In this document: one piece after another, positions 54,779-64,000 of the stretch | Numbering within the stretch: the first letter of the stretch is position 1 | Layout of the letters: the number at the start of each line of letters is the position of its first letter | NCBI GenBank assembly: GCA_947095535.1 | Contig: OX352772.1 | Span: 151,961,483-152,025,482, forward strand | Origin: Poecilobothrus nobilitatus | Lineage: Eukaryota > Arthropoda > Insecta > Diptera > Dolichopodidae | DNA: 64,000 nucleotides | Direction: 5' to 3' | Program-made: the position numbers and the translations under genes | The notes under the pieces: generated by a model | What the model saw: the letters and a program-made list of their open reading frames with translations, nothing else | What the model was told of the DNA's origin: nothing | Database searches by the model: none

Positions 54779-56027
54779 TTTGGGAAAAAAAAAAAATATG
54801 TAAAATATTTATTTACGATTTAAATTGTTGGAGAGGGGAAAAGAAAATCGAAACTTTAATGACAATTTTATTTGGAACTAATGGAGAATTAACCTGTATG
54901 AAAATTTTATTTGATCTATTTTATGGTAAATATTTATTTTTATTTAAAATTTTTGTGTAATATATTATTTTTATTTTAAATATTTATATTTTTATTTTTA
55001 TTTAAAAATATTTATTTTATTTATTTAAATAGAAATTTTATATTTTGTTTAGTATTCTATTTAATTAAAAAGAAGTATTTTTTCTATGAAAAAAGAATAA
55101 TAATTGTACAAAATTTATAAACTATTAACTCTAAGAGTTAATTAAATTTATATAATAGAAATGATTGTTTCTCTTTATTGTTTAATTACTTAATTACTTA
55201 ATTTATATTTACAAATTATAGATTTTACTATTTGTTTCCTTGAGAGAAAAAAAATTATATAAATTTTAAAATTTTAATATTATTATTTCAATTAATTTTA
55301 ACATTATAAAAATTTCGATATTTTCAGTAATTTAAGTAATTCTAATTTTATAAAAATTTTAATTTATTTTACTATTTTAAATAAAAAAAAATAATATTTT
55401 TCAGTAATTTTTTGTTATTTCAAGAAATTTCAATTTTATAAGAATTTTAATTTACTTTATTATTTTGTAAAAAATAATATTTTCCAATAACACTTTTTCC
55501 TTTTTTTTTTTTTTTATATGCATTTTTATATCATTTTAACTTATGATAATTTTAATTTGCTTTAATTTTTCTAATTATTAATTTTCCTTTTTCTTTTTTT
55601 TTAAATTTTTAATTTTTAACCATTGATTTTTACTTATTTTCTTACAAACTTAAACACTAGAAATGCACTTAAAAACTTACATGAAAATAAGTGCTAGAAC
55701 CATAGTCCTTATCTAACACTGGTAAATGCAAATTATTCCTTTTTGTCCTGCTTAATGTTCAGGTGACTCAGGCTCCACAATTTACACTCTAACGTGAAGA
55801 TCACCGCGGCTTTTCTAGGGCCTTACAATGTTAATGACTATGGCTATGGTTGGTTCTGGATCACAAATATTTTTGAAAATGCTTTCGGCTACTTGAGGCG
55901 ACTCTTGATTCCCAAATTTTCAGTGAAGTTGAAGAATGTTGAAACACTTTCGGCTACTTGAGGCTACTTGGTTTCCACTTTAGTGTATTTTGGCACTTTC
56001 TTCTTTTTTTTTTTTTCACTTTTGTGT
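54779..56027 (-). other. Untranslated leader of the provirus
   Basis: About 1.25 kb, very AT-rich up to 55.65 kb, then more balanced sequence to the primer site. CTTTCGGCTACTTGAGGC is repeated at 55882 and 55948. No convincing insulator-type binding array was found. Confidence 0.6.
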
Positions 56028-56046
56028 CCAACCACGTTGGGTGCCA
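56028..56046 (-). other. Primer binding site, tRNA-Lys type
   Basis: The minus strand reads TGGCACCCAACGTGG and continues TTGG; this matches the complement of the 3' end of insect tRNA-Lys with one mismatch (A for G). It overlaps the LTR end by one base, as in gypsy. Confidence 0.8.
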
Positions 56047-56348
56047 GTTAATAAAAAGTATTATTAATTTTTAAAAAAAATAATACATTTTTTATTAAAC
56101 CTTTTTGTTACAGATCGATTTTATAACTGGATTACAAATTCTTTTCTTAAGACTAAAAACTTATTTTCTACTTGCAACATATGAATCGGCAACGTGACAT
56201 TGTGTTTATTGTAGATAATAGCGTCAGCATAAATTATCGCATGAAATATTTTGTTGGAATTTTATGGGAACGAATTAATTGTTGTAATTTTGTTAACTTC
56301 AGCATAATTTTATGTTAAGTGAATTTTAAAAAATAATTTTCGTTAACT
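56046..56348 (-). repeat. 5' LTR of the gypsy-type provirus
   Basis: 303 bp, matching the left LTR except for two substitutions (A/C and C/A) and one extra A. Confidence 0.9.
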
Positions 56349-56783
56349 TGTATATTATTTATGCATCACAAATTCAATAATATTGCACTTTTTTCATTCA
56401 AATCAAATTTTTTTTTTTCTTAAAAATTTGTTATGAATTAGAAATCTGATTGCGGAAAATAGAAGTATTCGAAAATAACCTTTCAATAGGAGGTCTATTT
56501 ATGTATTAATTAAAATATGTGACAAAGTTCAAATCATACTATTTTTGCGGCAGTTAAATATCTTGAACTTTTAAAAGTACAAACCTAATTAACACGCTGT
56601 GGTAATTAGGCGCATGGAAAAGGATAATTGTGCGGAGGCTTTTTTTTTGTTTTTAAAAAGGTGAAATTTGGATTTCAAAATAACATTTTATTCAAAATAA
56701 AAACTTAAAAAAGGAACACAAAATTGTACTTCTTCCTTAAAAAACTAACCCTAATACAAAAAATACATTAAAAAAAAGTTTAT
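56349..56783. other. Non-coding interval between provirus and pogo-like gene
   Basis: No ORF. It may contain the 3' end of the pogo-like element, but no terminal repeat could be fixed. Confidence 0.4.
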
Positions 56784-57121
56784 TGTAAACAAAAATCACA
56801 AATGTAATATGCTTCTGTGTCAACAGCACTGCACAGCTGATGACTTCAACCCAAACATAAAATGCACTTGAATCGCTTTTCGCCTCTGTACCCTTGTTCT
56901 TTACACATTAAGCAATTGTTGTTAAATAAGGTTGGAGAAGGTGTTTTGGCTTCACATACCACATCATTATTTATATCTATGTCGTTAAGTATATCATCAT
57001 CCAGCAACGCTGGATGAAGTTCTGACTCTTTGCTGGTAGAATAAGTCAGAAACCTTTTAGGCGGGAGTAGTTTCTGTGTTTTTTTTTGTTTAGTAGATTG
57101 TTTTTCTTTTTTCTTGGCCAT
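56784..57121 (-). pseudogene. C-terminal zinc-finger tail of the pogo-like transposase
   Basis: A Lys/Gln-rich start, then C-L-M-C, a C-I-L-C pair, an in-frame TGA (56846-56848) where Trp is expected, and further S-H-Q-L-C with C-D-F-C. The resulting C4HC3-like pattern resembles the PHD-type tail of fly pogo/Tigger relatives. Separated from the DDE part by a 260-bp stretch without clear coding. Confidence 0.55.
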
Positions 57122-57381
57122 CTTATCGTTTTTTTTACAGTTTATCTTCCAAAACTGATTGCATCGGCGTAGCTGTTACGATTATCGAATGCTATTTTCT
57201 ATTGCTTTATTGTTTCTTTATTTGCTTCTGTGGTAAAGGAAAAAGCACCTCAACGCAAGAAGAAGAACCTGCCGTCGGTTTCAGTAAATCCATTTCAATT
57301 GAAAATGTTCGTTTAGAAGAAATGTTTGCAAATTACTAAAACTATAGCAGATTAATTAATAAGATAGTTATAAGTAGCAGC

Positions 57382-58400
57382 CTACAAAATTAAAAAATAA
57401 AAGTTTGATGAAACCTGCACTTGAGTAATTTCCACTCCACAATTCCCGTCCTCGTAGCTATCGTCAACTTCTTCATTATCAGAATGATTAGTAAAACATA
57501 ACTCGTTAAATTTTTCTGGATTTAAACCTGATATAGCCTTTTGCATTTTCATCGCTTTTAAATATGCCTTGTTGAAAATTTCTGCCATGTCACATGTTAC
57601 AATTCTTTCGTAAAGGTTTATTTTTATATATCGATCACACTCCTCATAGTATGAATTTTTTAACGAACCAAAAACCGTTAAATATAACGGCTGTAGCCGA
57701 TGGGACGTATGCCGTGGTAAAGTCATCATTATAATTCCATTTTTTTTACAGAAGTTGAATGCTGGTAGAGAAATATGACTGGTGTGATTTTCCAATATAA
57801 GTAGAACAGGACAATGTTTTTCATTTTGCTTAAAATGATCTAACCATTCCAAAAACAATTGTTCATTTATCCAACCGTTATCTGAGCATGTATAAATTGC
57901 ATCAGCGGGTCCATTCTTTCCTAAAGATGGATTCATTCGTTTTCGTGGATATGTGAACATTGGCGGAATATAATTGTCTTTTCCGCTTATAGCGCATACA
58001 ACCGTTATTGTTTTTCCACGTTCGGCCGCTGTAGCAGCTCCTAGTTGTTTTGTGACTTTTTCGGATAAAATTTTTCGCGGTATTTGTACTGCTGAAATTC
58101 CAATTTCATTAACATTGTATATATTTCCTTTACGGAAATTATGTTGTTCCATCATCTTGACGTTGAGATTGTCAAAAAAAATTTTAACTTTTGCAAAAAT
58201 GAAAGCTGTTATACAATTTATTGTGGCTGATTCTGGTTTGCGTAAGCTTATTTTACTATTTCTTTTTAAAAATGATCGGAACCAATCAGTATCAGCTAAC
58301 TGTATATTTTTGAAAAGTTATGTTGAATTTGATTTACTTCAGCAAAATCAAATGTCAATTTCCTTAACTCTATTAGTTGAAGGCCTTAAAGTAATTTAGA
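57382..58400 (-). pseudogene. Pogo-like transposase: DNA-binding middle and DDE domain without catalytic acids
   Basis: The 257-codon ORF 57382-58155 has the DDE_1 plan, but all three metal-binding positions are changed. Y-N-V-N-E-I-G has Asn16 for Asp, L-I-L-E-N-H-T-S-H has Glu122 for Asp, and L-Q-P-L-Y-L-T-V-F has Tyr158 for Asp. Upstream, 58156-58400 encodes W-F-R-S-F-L-K-R, I-S-L-R-K-P-E-S-A and L-R-K-L-T-F-D-F-A-E-V-N in two frames. The protein cannot catalyse transposition as it stands. Confidence 0.75.
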
Positions 58401-58401
58401 T

Positions 58402-61400
58402 TTTTTTTTTTTTTTTTTACGAAGGTTGGTGGAAAACTCGAAAGTCACCAAGAGGAACTGCACGTGCTTCCTCAGGGAAGTGTTGGACTTTAACCAACCA
58501 AAACCACCCCTCTTTTAAAACCAAACTTTAGGATGGAACCTTTAATACGAATGTACAGTTTGGTTTTGGGGATAGGGATGTGGGAAGGATAATTAGGAAA
58601 ATTGGAATTGGGAAATTTGGATTATGGGGGATAGGTAGGAAAATTTTGAGGGACATTTTGAAGAAAGATGTTGATGTTCTTCTTAAACTTAAGTAAATCG
58701 TACACATAAGAATTACCAACTTTAGGGAACACATGCGATGGTATATGGTTCCACTGGCGGAACGTGCGCATGACAAACGAATTTCCATAAGCTGTATTTC
58801 GCCATCTTAATCTCTACATGGTAGGGATGAGCTTCTGCTGCCCGTCTTGTTTCTCGCTAGAAAACTTTGAGCGGAGGCTTTAACTGTTTTAATTCATTCG
58901 AGCAGGTATTAATCCCTACGAGATATCTATAAAACAAGGTTAGTGACCCAACTGTGCGACGATGACTGAGTGGAGTGAGCACTGAAGTTACACTGGGGTC
59001 ATTGATAAGACGAGTAGCTCTGTTTTGCACATTATCCAGGTAACTCAGCGCTGTTTGAGGGCCTGCAGCCCAAATGTGTGCATTATACTCCATTTTCGGC
59101 CGAATGTACGTTTTATAGATATTGATATTATAGAAGATCAGATGCAGAAAAGTAAGTTTTGCAGCGATACAAAAAACCCAAACATTTAGCTGCATCCTTA
59201 GCTATACCAAAAATGTGATTTGACCAAGTCAATTTTTGGTTTAACTCGATACCCAACATGTTTAAATCTGTTGAATGCTGCAAAACCTCTCCCTGGAATA
59301 ATAGGTTGGGAATAGTAGTGGCAATTTTTCGCGAGATCAGACAGCATTGGGTTTTTCTCGTGTTGAAATCAACTCTGTTGACTTCACCCCATTTTTGGAT
59401 TTTGGCTAAATCGTTATTTAGCTCACTAATAGTGAAATTTTTTGCTGTTGTATTAATCTGGTGATTAGTGTTACAGCGGCTATGAAATTCATAGGAAGCT
59501 ACAAGGGTGCTGTCGTCTGCGAAACTATGGATCGGATTGGAGGTTAAAGAAAGTAGGTCATTAATAAATATTAAGAAAAGAGTGGGGGATAAAACTGATC
59601 CTTGAGGGACACCAGCATTTATTTTGAATTTGTCAGATGAATATCCATCGACCAGTACACGAATCGTACGATTCGAAAGGAAATCTCCAATCCATTTTAG
59701 AAAGACCCTACCTAGACCTATTGCTTTGCATTTTGCCAATAGAGCATCGTGTCAAACTCGATCGAAAGCCTTAGAAATATCAAGAGCCACAACATCAGAT
59801 TCACCAGAATGATGAAGGGTAAATGCTTAGCTTCTCACAAAGGTAAGTCATGAGATCACCGGTTGAACGACGGGCTCTGAACCCGTATTGACGATCATAA
59901 AGCAGACCTTTGTGATCCAGGTATTTCAGAAGCTTTTGGTTCACAATTTTTTCCTTTACTTTGGAGAGGACCGAAGTTATAGCAATAGGGCGGTAGTTGG
60001 AGGAATCGCTTTTATTACCTTTTTTGGGAATTGGGAAAACATGTGCAACCTTCCATTGGGTAGGATGAATACCCGAAGTGAAGGAGAGGTAGAAAAGGTT
60101 GCGCAGAGGTTTTGAAATATTGGAGTAGGTATTTTTAAGCACCATGGTGGTTATACCATCTGGACCGGCTGACTTATTTGTATCAAGATTTTTCAAGATT
60201 TTCATCACCGCCCGCGTCCTAAAGTAAATTTTTTCAAAGGAGCAGCCAACACCTTTTTTTCGGGGAACAGAAGGTGGCATCTGAGCTGACTGTGGCAGTG
60301 TCGAATTAGAAGCGAACTGCTTGCCAAATAAGTTCGCTTTCTCTCTAGAATCTGATACTGTTTTGCTATTATTATCAACAATGGTGGAAAAGAAGACCCT
60401 CTAACGTCTTCTTTTAGACTTTTAGCAAATGCCCAAAAGGATCTGCTATTCTTTGGCATGTGGGTGACCTTGCGTTTCAGCCCTTGGTTGAACAAGAATT
60501 TTTGCTTGTTGATAACTCTCTTGCATCGGTTTCTCACCACTATATAGTTGGCCCTGTGAGCCTCCGATCTATTGTTTTGATACAGTTTAAAATCCTCCTC
60601 TTTTCTAAAAATGGCTTCTTTGCAAATGCGATTAAACCAAGATTTGGGCCTCCTCTTAACAGATTTCATGGAATGAGGAATGAATAACCTCATTCCAAGT
60701 AAAATAGTTTCACTAATCGCAACTTTGCTGCAAAGTTAACATTCTTATTACGGAAGCAGAATGACCAATCAAATGTTCTAAAAAAGTTGTTAAGACTCTC
60801 CCAGTCAGCATGGCTGTAGCGCCAAACTAATTTTTTGGGAGGGGACCTCTGATTGGGGATTGCGCTTACCCGGAAACTTGTCTTAACCAAACAATGATCG
60901 GAATTACCCAGGGGGCAACCAACTGAAACCACATATTTTTCAGGGTGTGAGGTGAGAAACAGATCCAAGAGGTGACCTTCTTGATCAGCATGGTCCGGGA
61001 TCCTAGTGGGATTTTTAAGAAGTTGAAAAAGGTGGAACAGTGTGAAGAATAGTTCAACTTGTTTCCCAATTGAGTTTTGACTCGGGGAGATGTTGCTCGA
61101 AAAATTAAGCCAGTCCCTGTTATGAATGTTGAAATCTCCCGCCAGAACAATTTCAGATTTTGGAGATGCGTCCAAAATTTAATTTATCTGGTTCGATAGA
61201 TTTTCAATTTCCATAGCAGTTTCTTGTTCATTTAAGTTGGGTGATCTGTATAGAAAACAGAAATGTATGACATGCTTTCCAACGAGAATTTTTACCCAAA
61301 TGTAGTGGAAGGTTGGGCTAGAACATTTATATTTTGGAAGTGTGTTGAAAGCAATGTCATTTTTTATATAGATAGCGATACCTCTTTTGGGTACGAAGTG

Positions 61401-61900
61401 TGAAATAAGTGAGTAGCCGGTAACATTAAAGTTACCATTGTGATTACTGACTTGTGTTTCACGTAGGGCTAAAATTGCTGGTTTAATTGAAATAAGATGG
61501 CACTCGACGGCATGAAAATTCGTTTGCAACCCGCGTATATTACAGAAATTAATATTAAAATTGGTAATTTTGTTGGAAAACATGCAAAACAAAATGCAAA
61601 ACAAAAAAGCAATAAAAAATATCAGAATAAAGTTAAAATTTAAATTTAATTTAAAATTATAATCAAAATCGGAATTAAAATAGAATCAAATTGTAATTAA
61701 AACCAAGATTAACCAAAATCTAAATCTGAATTAAAATAAATTAAAGTATGTAATTTAAGATTACAGTAAAAATTGAAATGAACAAAAATTAAAATTTAAT
61801 CAAAATTAAAATCGAAATCAAAAGTAAAAGTGTACGATTTAAATAACCCGAGCTTGACAACACTTTAAAATAAATTATTAACAATATCAATACCTTGATA
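58402..61900 (-). mobile_element. Jockey-type non-LTR element, copy 1, inserted in the pogo-like gene
   Basis: Ends at a poly-A tail (T run 58402-58420 on the plus strand) placed directly inside pogo-like coding sequence. ORF2 covers 58.53-61.60 kb. The 5' side continues as simple AAATC/AAATT-type sequence to at least the motif TGTTGTCAAGCTCG (complement at about 61855), which also lies at the 5' edge of the second copy. ORF1 is absent. Confidence 0.75.
58530..61604 (-). pseudogene. ORF2 of Jockey-type copy 1: endonuclease and RT
   Basis: Endonuclease: N-I-R-G-L-Q-T-N, L-A-L-R-E-T-Q-V, an in-frame TAA at 61176-61178, then L-A-G-D-F-N-I-H-N-R-D-W and S-D-H-C-L-V-K. RT: S-A-G-P-D-G-I-T, P-K-K-G-N-K-S and N-Y-R-P-I-A-I, F-R-A-R-R-S-T-G-D, L-D-I-S-K-A-F-D followed by a TGA, G-V-P-Q-G-S-V-L-S-P-T-L-F and F-A-D-D. 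The C terminus at 58857-59195 and beyond has Y-I-R-P-K-M-E-Y. Frameshifts lie near 60730, 60250, 59800 and 59170. This is a dead but still legible copy. Confidence 0.8.
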
Positions 61901-61934
61901 TCGTACTAATAATTTTAATATTTTAATGTAATTA

Positions 61935-62185
61935 AATGATTAATTTAATTAATGATTGTAAGATAATGTAATTAAATGATTAACAAGTTCCTTTCCTTGT
62001 ATAATATTAAAAACCGGATTTCTTCCTAAACGCGGTGTTGTTTCATATAAGTTTCCTTTCTTTGCTTTTCGAATTGTAGATTCCGATATATTAAATAGTT
62101 TAGTTTCTTCTCGGTTTGGAACTCCATCCTTAATGGCACTTAAAGCATCTTTTATTTGTTCGATTGTCCAGTTTTATTTATTTAT
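61935..62185 (-). pseudogene. N-terminal psq-type HTH of the pogo-like transposase
   Basis: The minus strand reads N-W-T-I-E-Q-I-K-D-A-L-S-A-I-K, N-I-S-E-S-T-I-R-K-A and G-R-N-P-V-F-N-I-I-Q, the helix-turn-helix start of pogo/Tigger transposases, ending near L-V-N-H-L-I-T-L-S. The next expected segment (L-R-K-L-x-F-D-F-A-E) is found at 58.35 kb, beyond the Jockey-type insertion. A stop lies directly upstream, so the start codon is not clear. Confidence 0.65.
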
Positions 62186-62525
62186 TTTTCTAATGTATGT
62201 CTTAATTAAGGGGTAATTATGCGCAGCGCACAATTTCACTTAAGCAAATGCGTACAATTACACTTTACTCACCTTAACGCAAAAGTTTAATTTTAAAATA
62301 AAAATACGGCAGATTTTTTACTTTGAAGGATTATTTCTTCTGCTCAAATATCAAATGAACAAAAATGAATCTAGTTCAATAATTTACTATTACGCCTCCT
62401 AAGTTAAATTAACGGATATATAAACTTAAAAATTATAAAAGAAACTCAATATCTTGAAAATAATTTAATTTAATTTAATTTTAATTTTAAATTTAATTAA
62501 CAAATAAATTGTGTTGTCAAGCTCG
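62186..62525. other. Non-coding interval
   Basis: AT-rich with no ORF; probably the 5' end of the pogo-like element. No terminal repeat identified. Confidence 0.4.
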
Positions 62526-64000
62526 CGGTATTTCTGCAATATACGCGGTTTACAGACGAATTTCGATGCTGTCACTTGCCATTTAAATTCTAGCAAACCA
62601 GCAATTCTTGCCCTATGTGAAACTTAAGTTAACGGCCAGAATGATAATTTTAATATTACTGGCTACACACTCGTTTCACATTTCGTGTCCAAAAGAGGTA
62701 TCGCCATCTATATTAAAAATGACACAGCTTTCAACACTCTTAATAAATTCAAATGTTCTAGCCCAACTTTCCACTATGTTTGGGTAAAAATCCTCGTTAG
62801 AAAGCAAGTCATACATTTCTGTTTCTTATACAGATCACCCAACTCAAGTGAAGAAGAAACTGTTGTGGAAATTGAAAATCTCTCAAACCAGATCAATGAA
62901 ATTTTGGATTCATATCCAGGAACTGAAATTCTTCTGGCGGGTGATTTAAATATTCATAATAGAGACTGGCTTCACTTTTCTAGTAACACTTCTCTGAGTC
63001 AAAACTCAATTGGGAAACAAGTTGAACTATTCTCATCTCTTTTCCACCTTTCTCAACTTGTCGAAAATCCCACTAGGATCCCAGATCGTGCTGATCAAGA
63101 AAGCTACCTCTTGGATCTGTTCCTGACCACACACCCTGAAAAATATGTGGTTTCAGTTGGTTGCCCCCTGGGTGGCTCCGACCATTGTTTGGTTAAAACA
63201 AGTTTCCGGGTAGGCCCAATTACCAATCAAAGGACTGGGAGGGTCTTAACAGTTTTTTCAGATCCTTTGATTGGTCATTGTGCTTCCGCGATAGGAATGT
63301 CGACTTTGCTGCAAATGCGATTTGTGAAACAATTTTACTTGGAATGAGGTTATTTATTCCTCACACCATGAGAACTATTAAACGGAAATCCAAATCTTGG
63401 TTCAATCGCATTTGCAGTGAAGCCATCCTTAAAAAGGAGGAGGCTTTTAAACTGTATCAAAGCAATAGGTCGGAGGCTCTCAGGGCAAACTATACAGTAG
63501 TTCGAAACAGGTGCAAGAGAGTTAGCAACAGGCAAAAATTCTTATTCAACCTAAAGTTGAAACGCAAACTTATCCACATGCCTAAGAATAGCAAATCCTT
63601 TTGGTCATTTGCAAAAAGTTTAAAAGAAGACGCTAGCGGGTCTTCTTTTCCTCCGCTTGTTGATATTAATAACTTGATTGTGTCAGATTCCAAAGAGAAA
63701 GCGAACTTGTTTGGCAAGCAGTTCTCTTTCAACTCGACACTGCCTCAGTCAACTTTAAAGCCACCAACTGTTCCTGAAGTTGACTACTCCTTCGGTAAAA
63801 TATACTTTAGGACAAGAGCAGTGATAAAAATCTTGAAAAATCTTGATGCAAAAAAATCAGCCGGTCCAGATGGTATCACTACCATGGTTCTTAAAAATAC
63901 CTATTCAAGTATTTCAAAACCTCTACGCAACCTTTTCTATCTTTCCTTTACTTCGGGTATTCACCCTACCCAATGGAAGGTTGCGCATGTTTCCCCAATT
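62526..64000 (+). mobile_element. Jockey-type non-LTR element, copy 2 (runs off the right edge)
   Basis: Same family as copy 1 in the opposite orientation, with endonuclease and the start of RT. TGTTGTCAAGCTCG is followed at once by endonuclease coding, without the AAATC-type stretch present in copy 1. Confidence 0.8.
62526..64000 (+). pseudogene. ORF2 of Jockey-type copy 2: endonuclease and RT start
   Basis: N-I-R-G-L-Q-T-N at the start, a TAA after A-L-C-E-T (near 62623), then open from before 62685 to 63347 with K-R-G-I-A-I-Y-I-K-N, L-A-G-D-L-N-I-H-N-R-D-W and S-D-H-C-L-V-K. A deletion of about 40 bp near 63232, relative to copy 1, shifts the frame. Coding continues in another frame to the window edge with S-A-G-P-D-G-I-T-T-M near 63855. 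It lacks the frameshift that copy 1 has near 60730, so the two copies decayed independently. Confidence 0.8.

Larger units (their letters stand above)
48389..56348 (-). mobile_element. Complete gypsy-type errantivirus provirus (~7.96 kb)
   Basis: Both LTRs, target duplication, tRNA-Lys-type primer site, polypurine tract and gag-pol-env order are all present on the minus strand. The LTRs differ by two substitutions and one single-base indel over about 302 bp, so insertion was recent. Even so the coding part has three in-frame stops and at least three frameshifts, several in homopolymer runs. Confidence 0.9.
56784..62185 (-). mobile_element. Pogo-like DNA transposon, split by a Jockey-type insertion
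   Basis: Three minus-strand parts occur in the right order for one transposase: an N-terminal HTH at 61.94-62.18 kb, CENP-B-type middle and DDE domain at 57.38-58.40 kb, and a zinc-finger tail at 56.78-57.12 kb. The gap 58402-61.93 kb is filled by a non-LTR element. Terminal inverted repeats were not identified. Confidence 0.65.

Noticed and set aside
54779..56027. Possible su(Hw)-type insulator sites in the provirus leader, as in Drosophila gypsy.
   Set aside because: Only one loose TGCATA-like match (near 55517) and no array of sites.
1..64000. Idea that the intact small ORFs represent a new defence or toxin system.
   Set aside because: All intact ORFs with any signal fit Polinton or retroelement genes; I see no gene set outside known TE types.

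Overview
This is an AT-rich eukaryotic window made almost entirely of transposable elements (TEs). I found no host gene I can defend. The families present point to an insect, most likely a higher fly (Diptera): two env-bearing Ty3/gypsy elements of the errantivirus type (primer sites matching the tRNA-Ser and tRNA-Lys 3' ends), two DD41D (rosa-type) mariners, Helentron/DINE-1-like non-autonomous elements carrying GTCC-type tetranucleotide runs, (TAAA)n-tailed non-LTR elements, a Polinton/Maverick and a pogo-like transposon. The species call is inference from these families.

Layout, left to right. 1-6.66 kb: errantivirus-like element A on the minus strand (gag, pol and env, all broken; its 3' LTR lies off the left edge). 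6.7-13.2 kb: non-coding. It holds a tandem array of units of about 0.66-0.74 kb, interrupted by an insertion carrying a tRNA-like sequence and a palindromic element, and by two Helentron-like insertions. 13.7-19.7 kb: a minus-strand non-LTR element (B1) split by a 2.7 kb Helentron-like insertion that contains a large foldback structure. 19.7-24.7 kb: half of a Polinton (capsid-side genes and packaging ATPase leftward, integrase rightward), with a mariner inside its integrase. 24.7-28.4 kb: a nearly intact minus-strand non-LTR element (B2). 28.7-30 kb: remains of another (C). 32.1-33.5 kb: plus-strand non-LTR D with a 14-bp target duplication and its reverse transcriptase removed. 33.5-34.4 kb: a broken TE-like gene with conserved motifs.

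37.9-39.1 kb: a second DD41D mariner. 39.1-46.5 kb: an I-like element split in two by a further non-LTR element (E), which itself surrounds a Copia fragment. 46.5-48.4 kb: non-coding with a tandem repeat. 48.389-56.348 kb: a complete errantivirus-like provirus (gypsy group) with both LTRs, TGTA target duplication, primer site and polypurine tract. Its LTRs are nearly identical, yet gag, pol and env carry several stops and frameshifts. 56.8-62.2 kb: a pogo-like transposase whose gene is split by a Jockey-type element. A second copy of that Jockey family, in the opposite orientation, runs off the right edge from 62.53 kb.

No gene here forms a host pathway. The history is repeated insertion of one element into another. 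Most retroelements lie on the same (minus) strand, and both errantiviruses do. That arrangement, with nesting and decay, resembles a heterochromatic TE trap or a one-strand piRNA cluster of the flamenco kind. This is a hypothesis that small-RNA mapping would settle.
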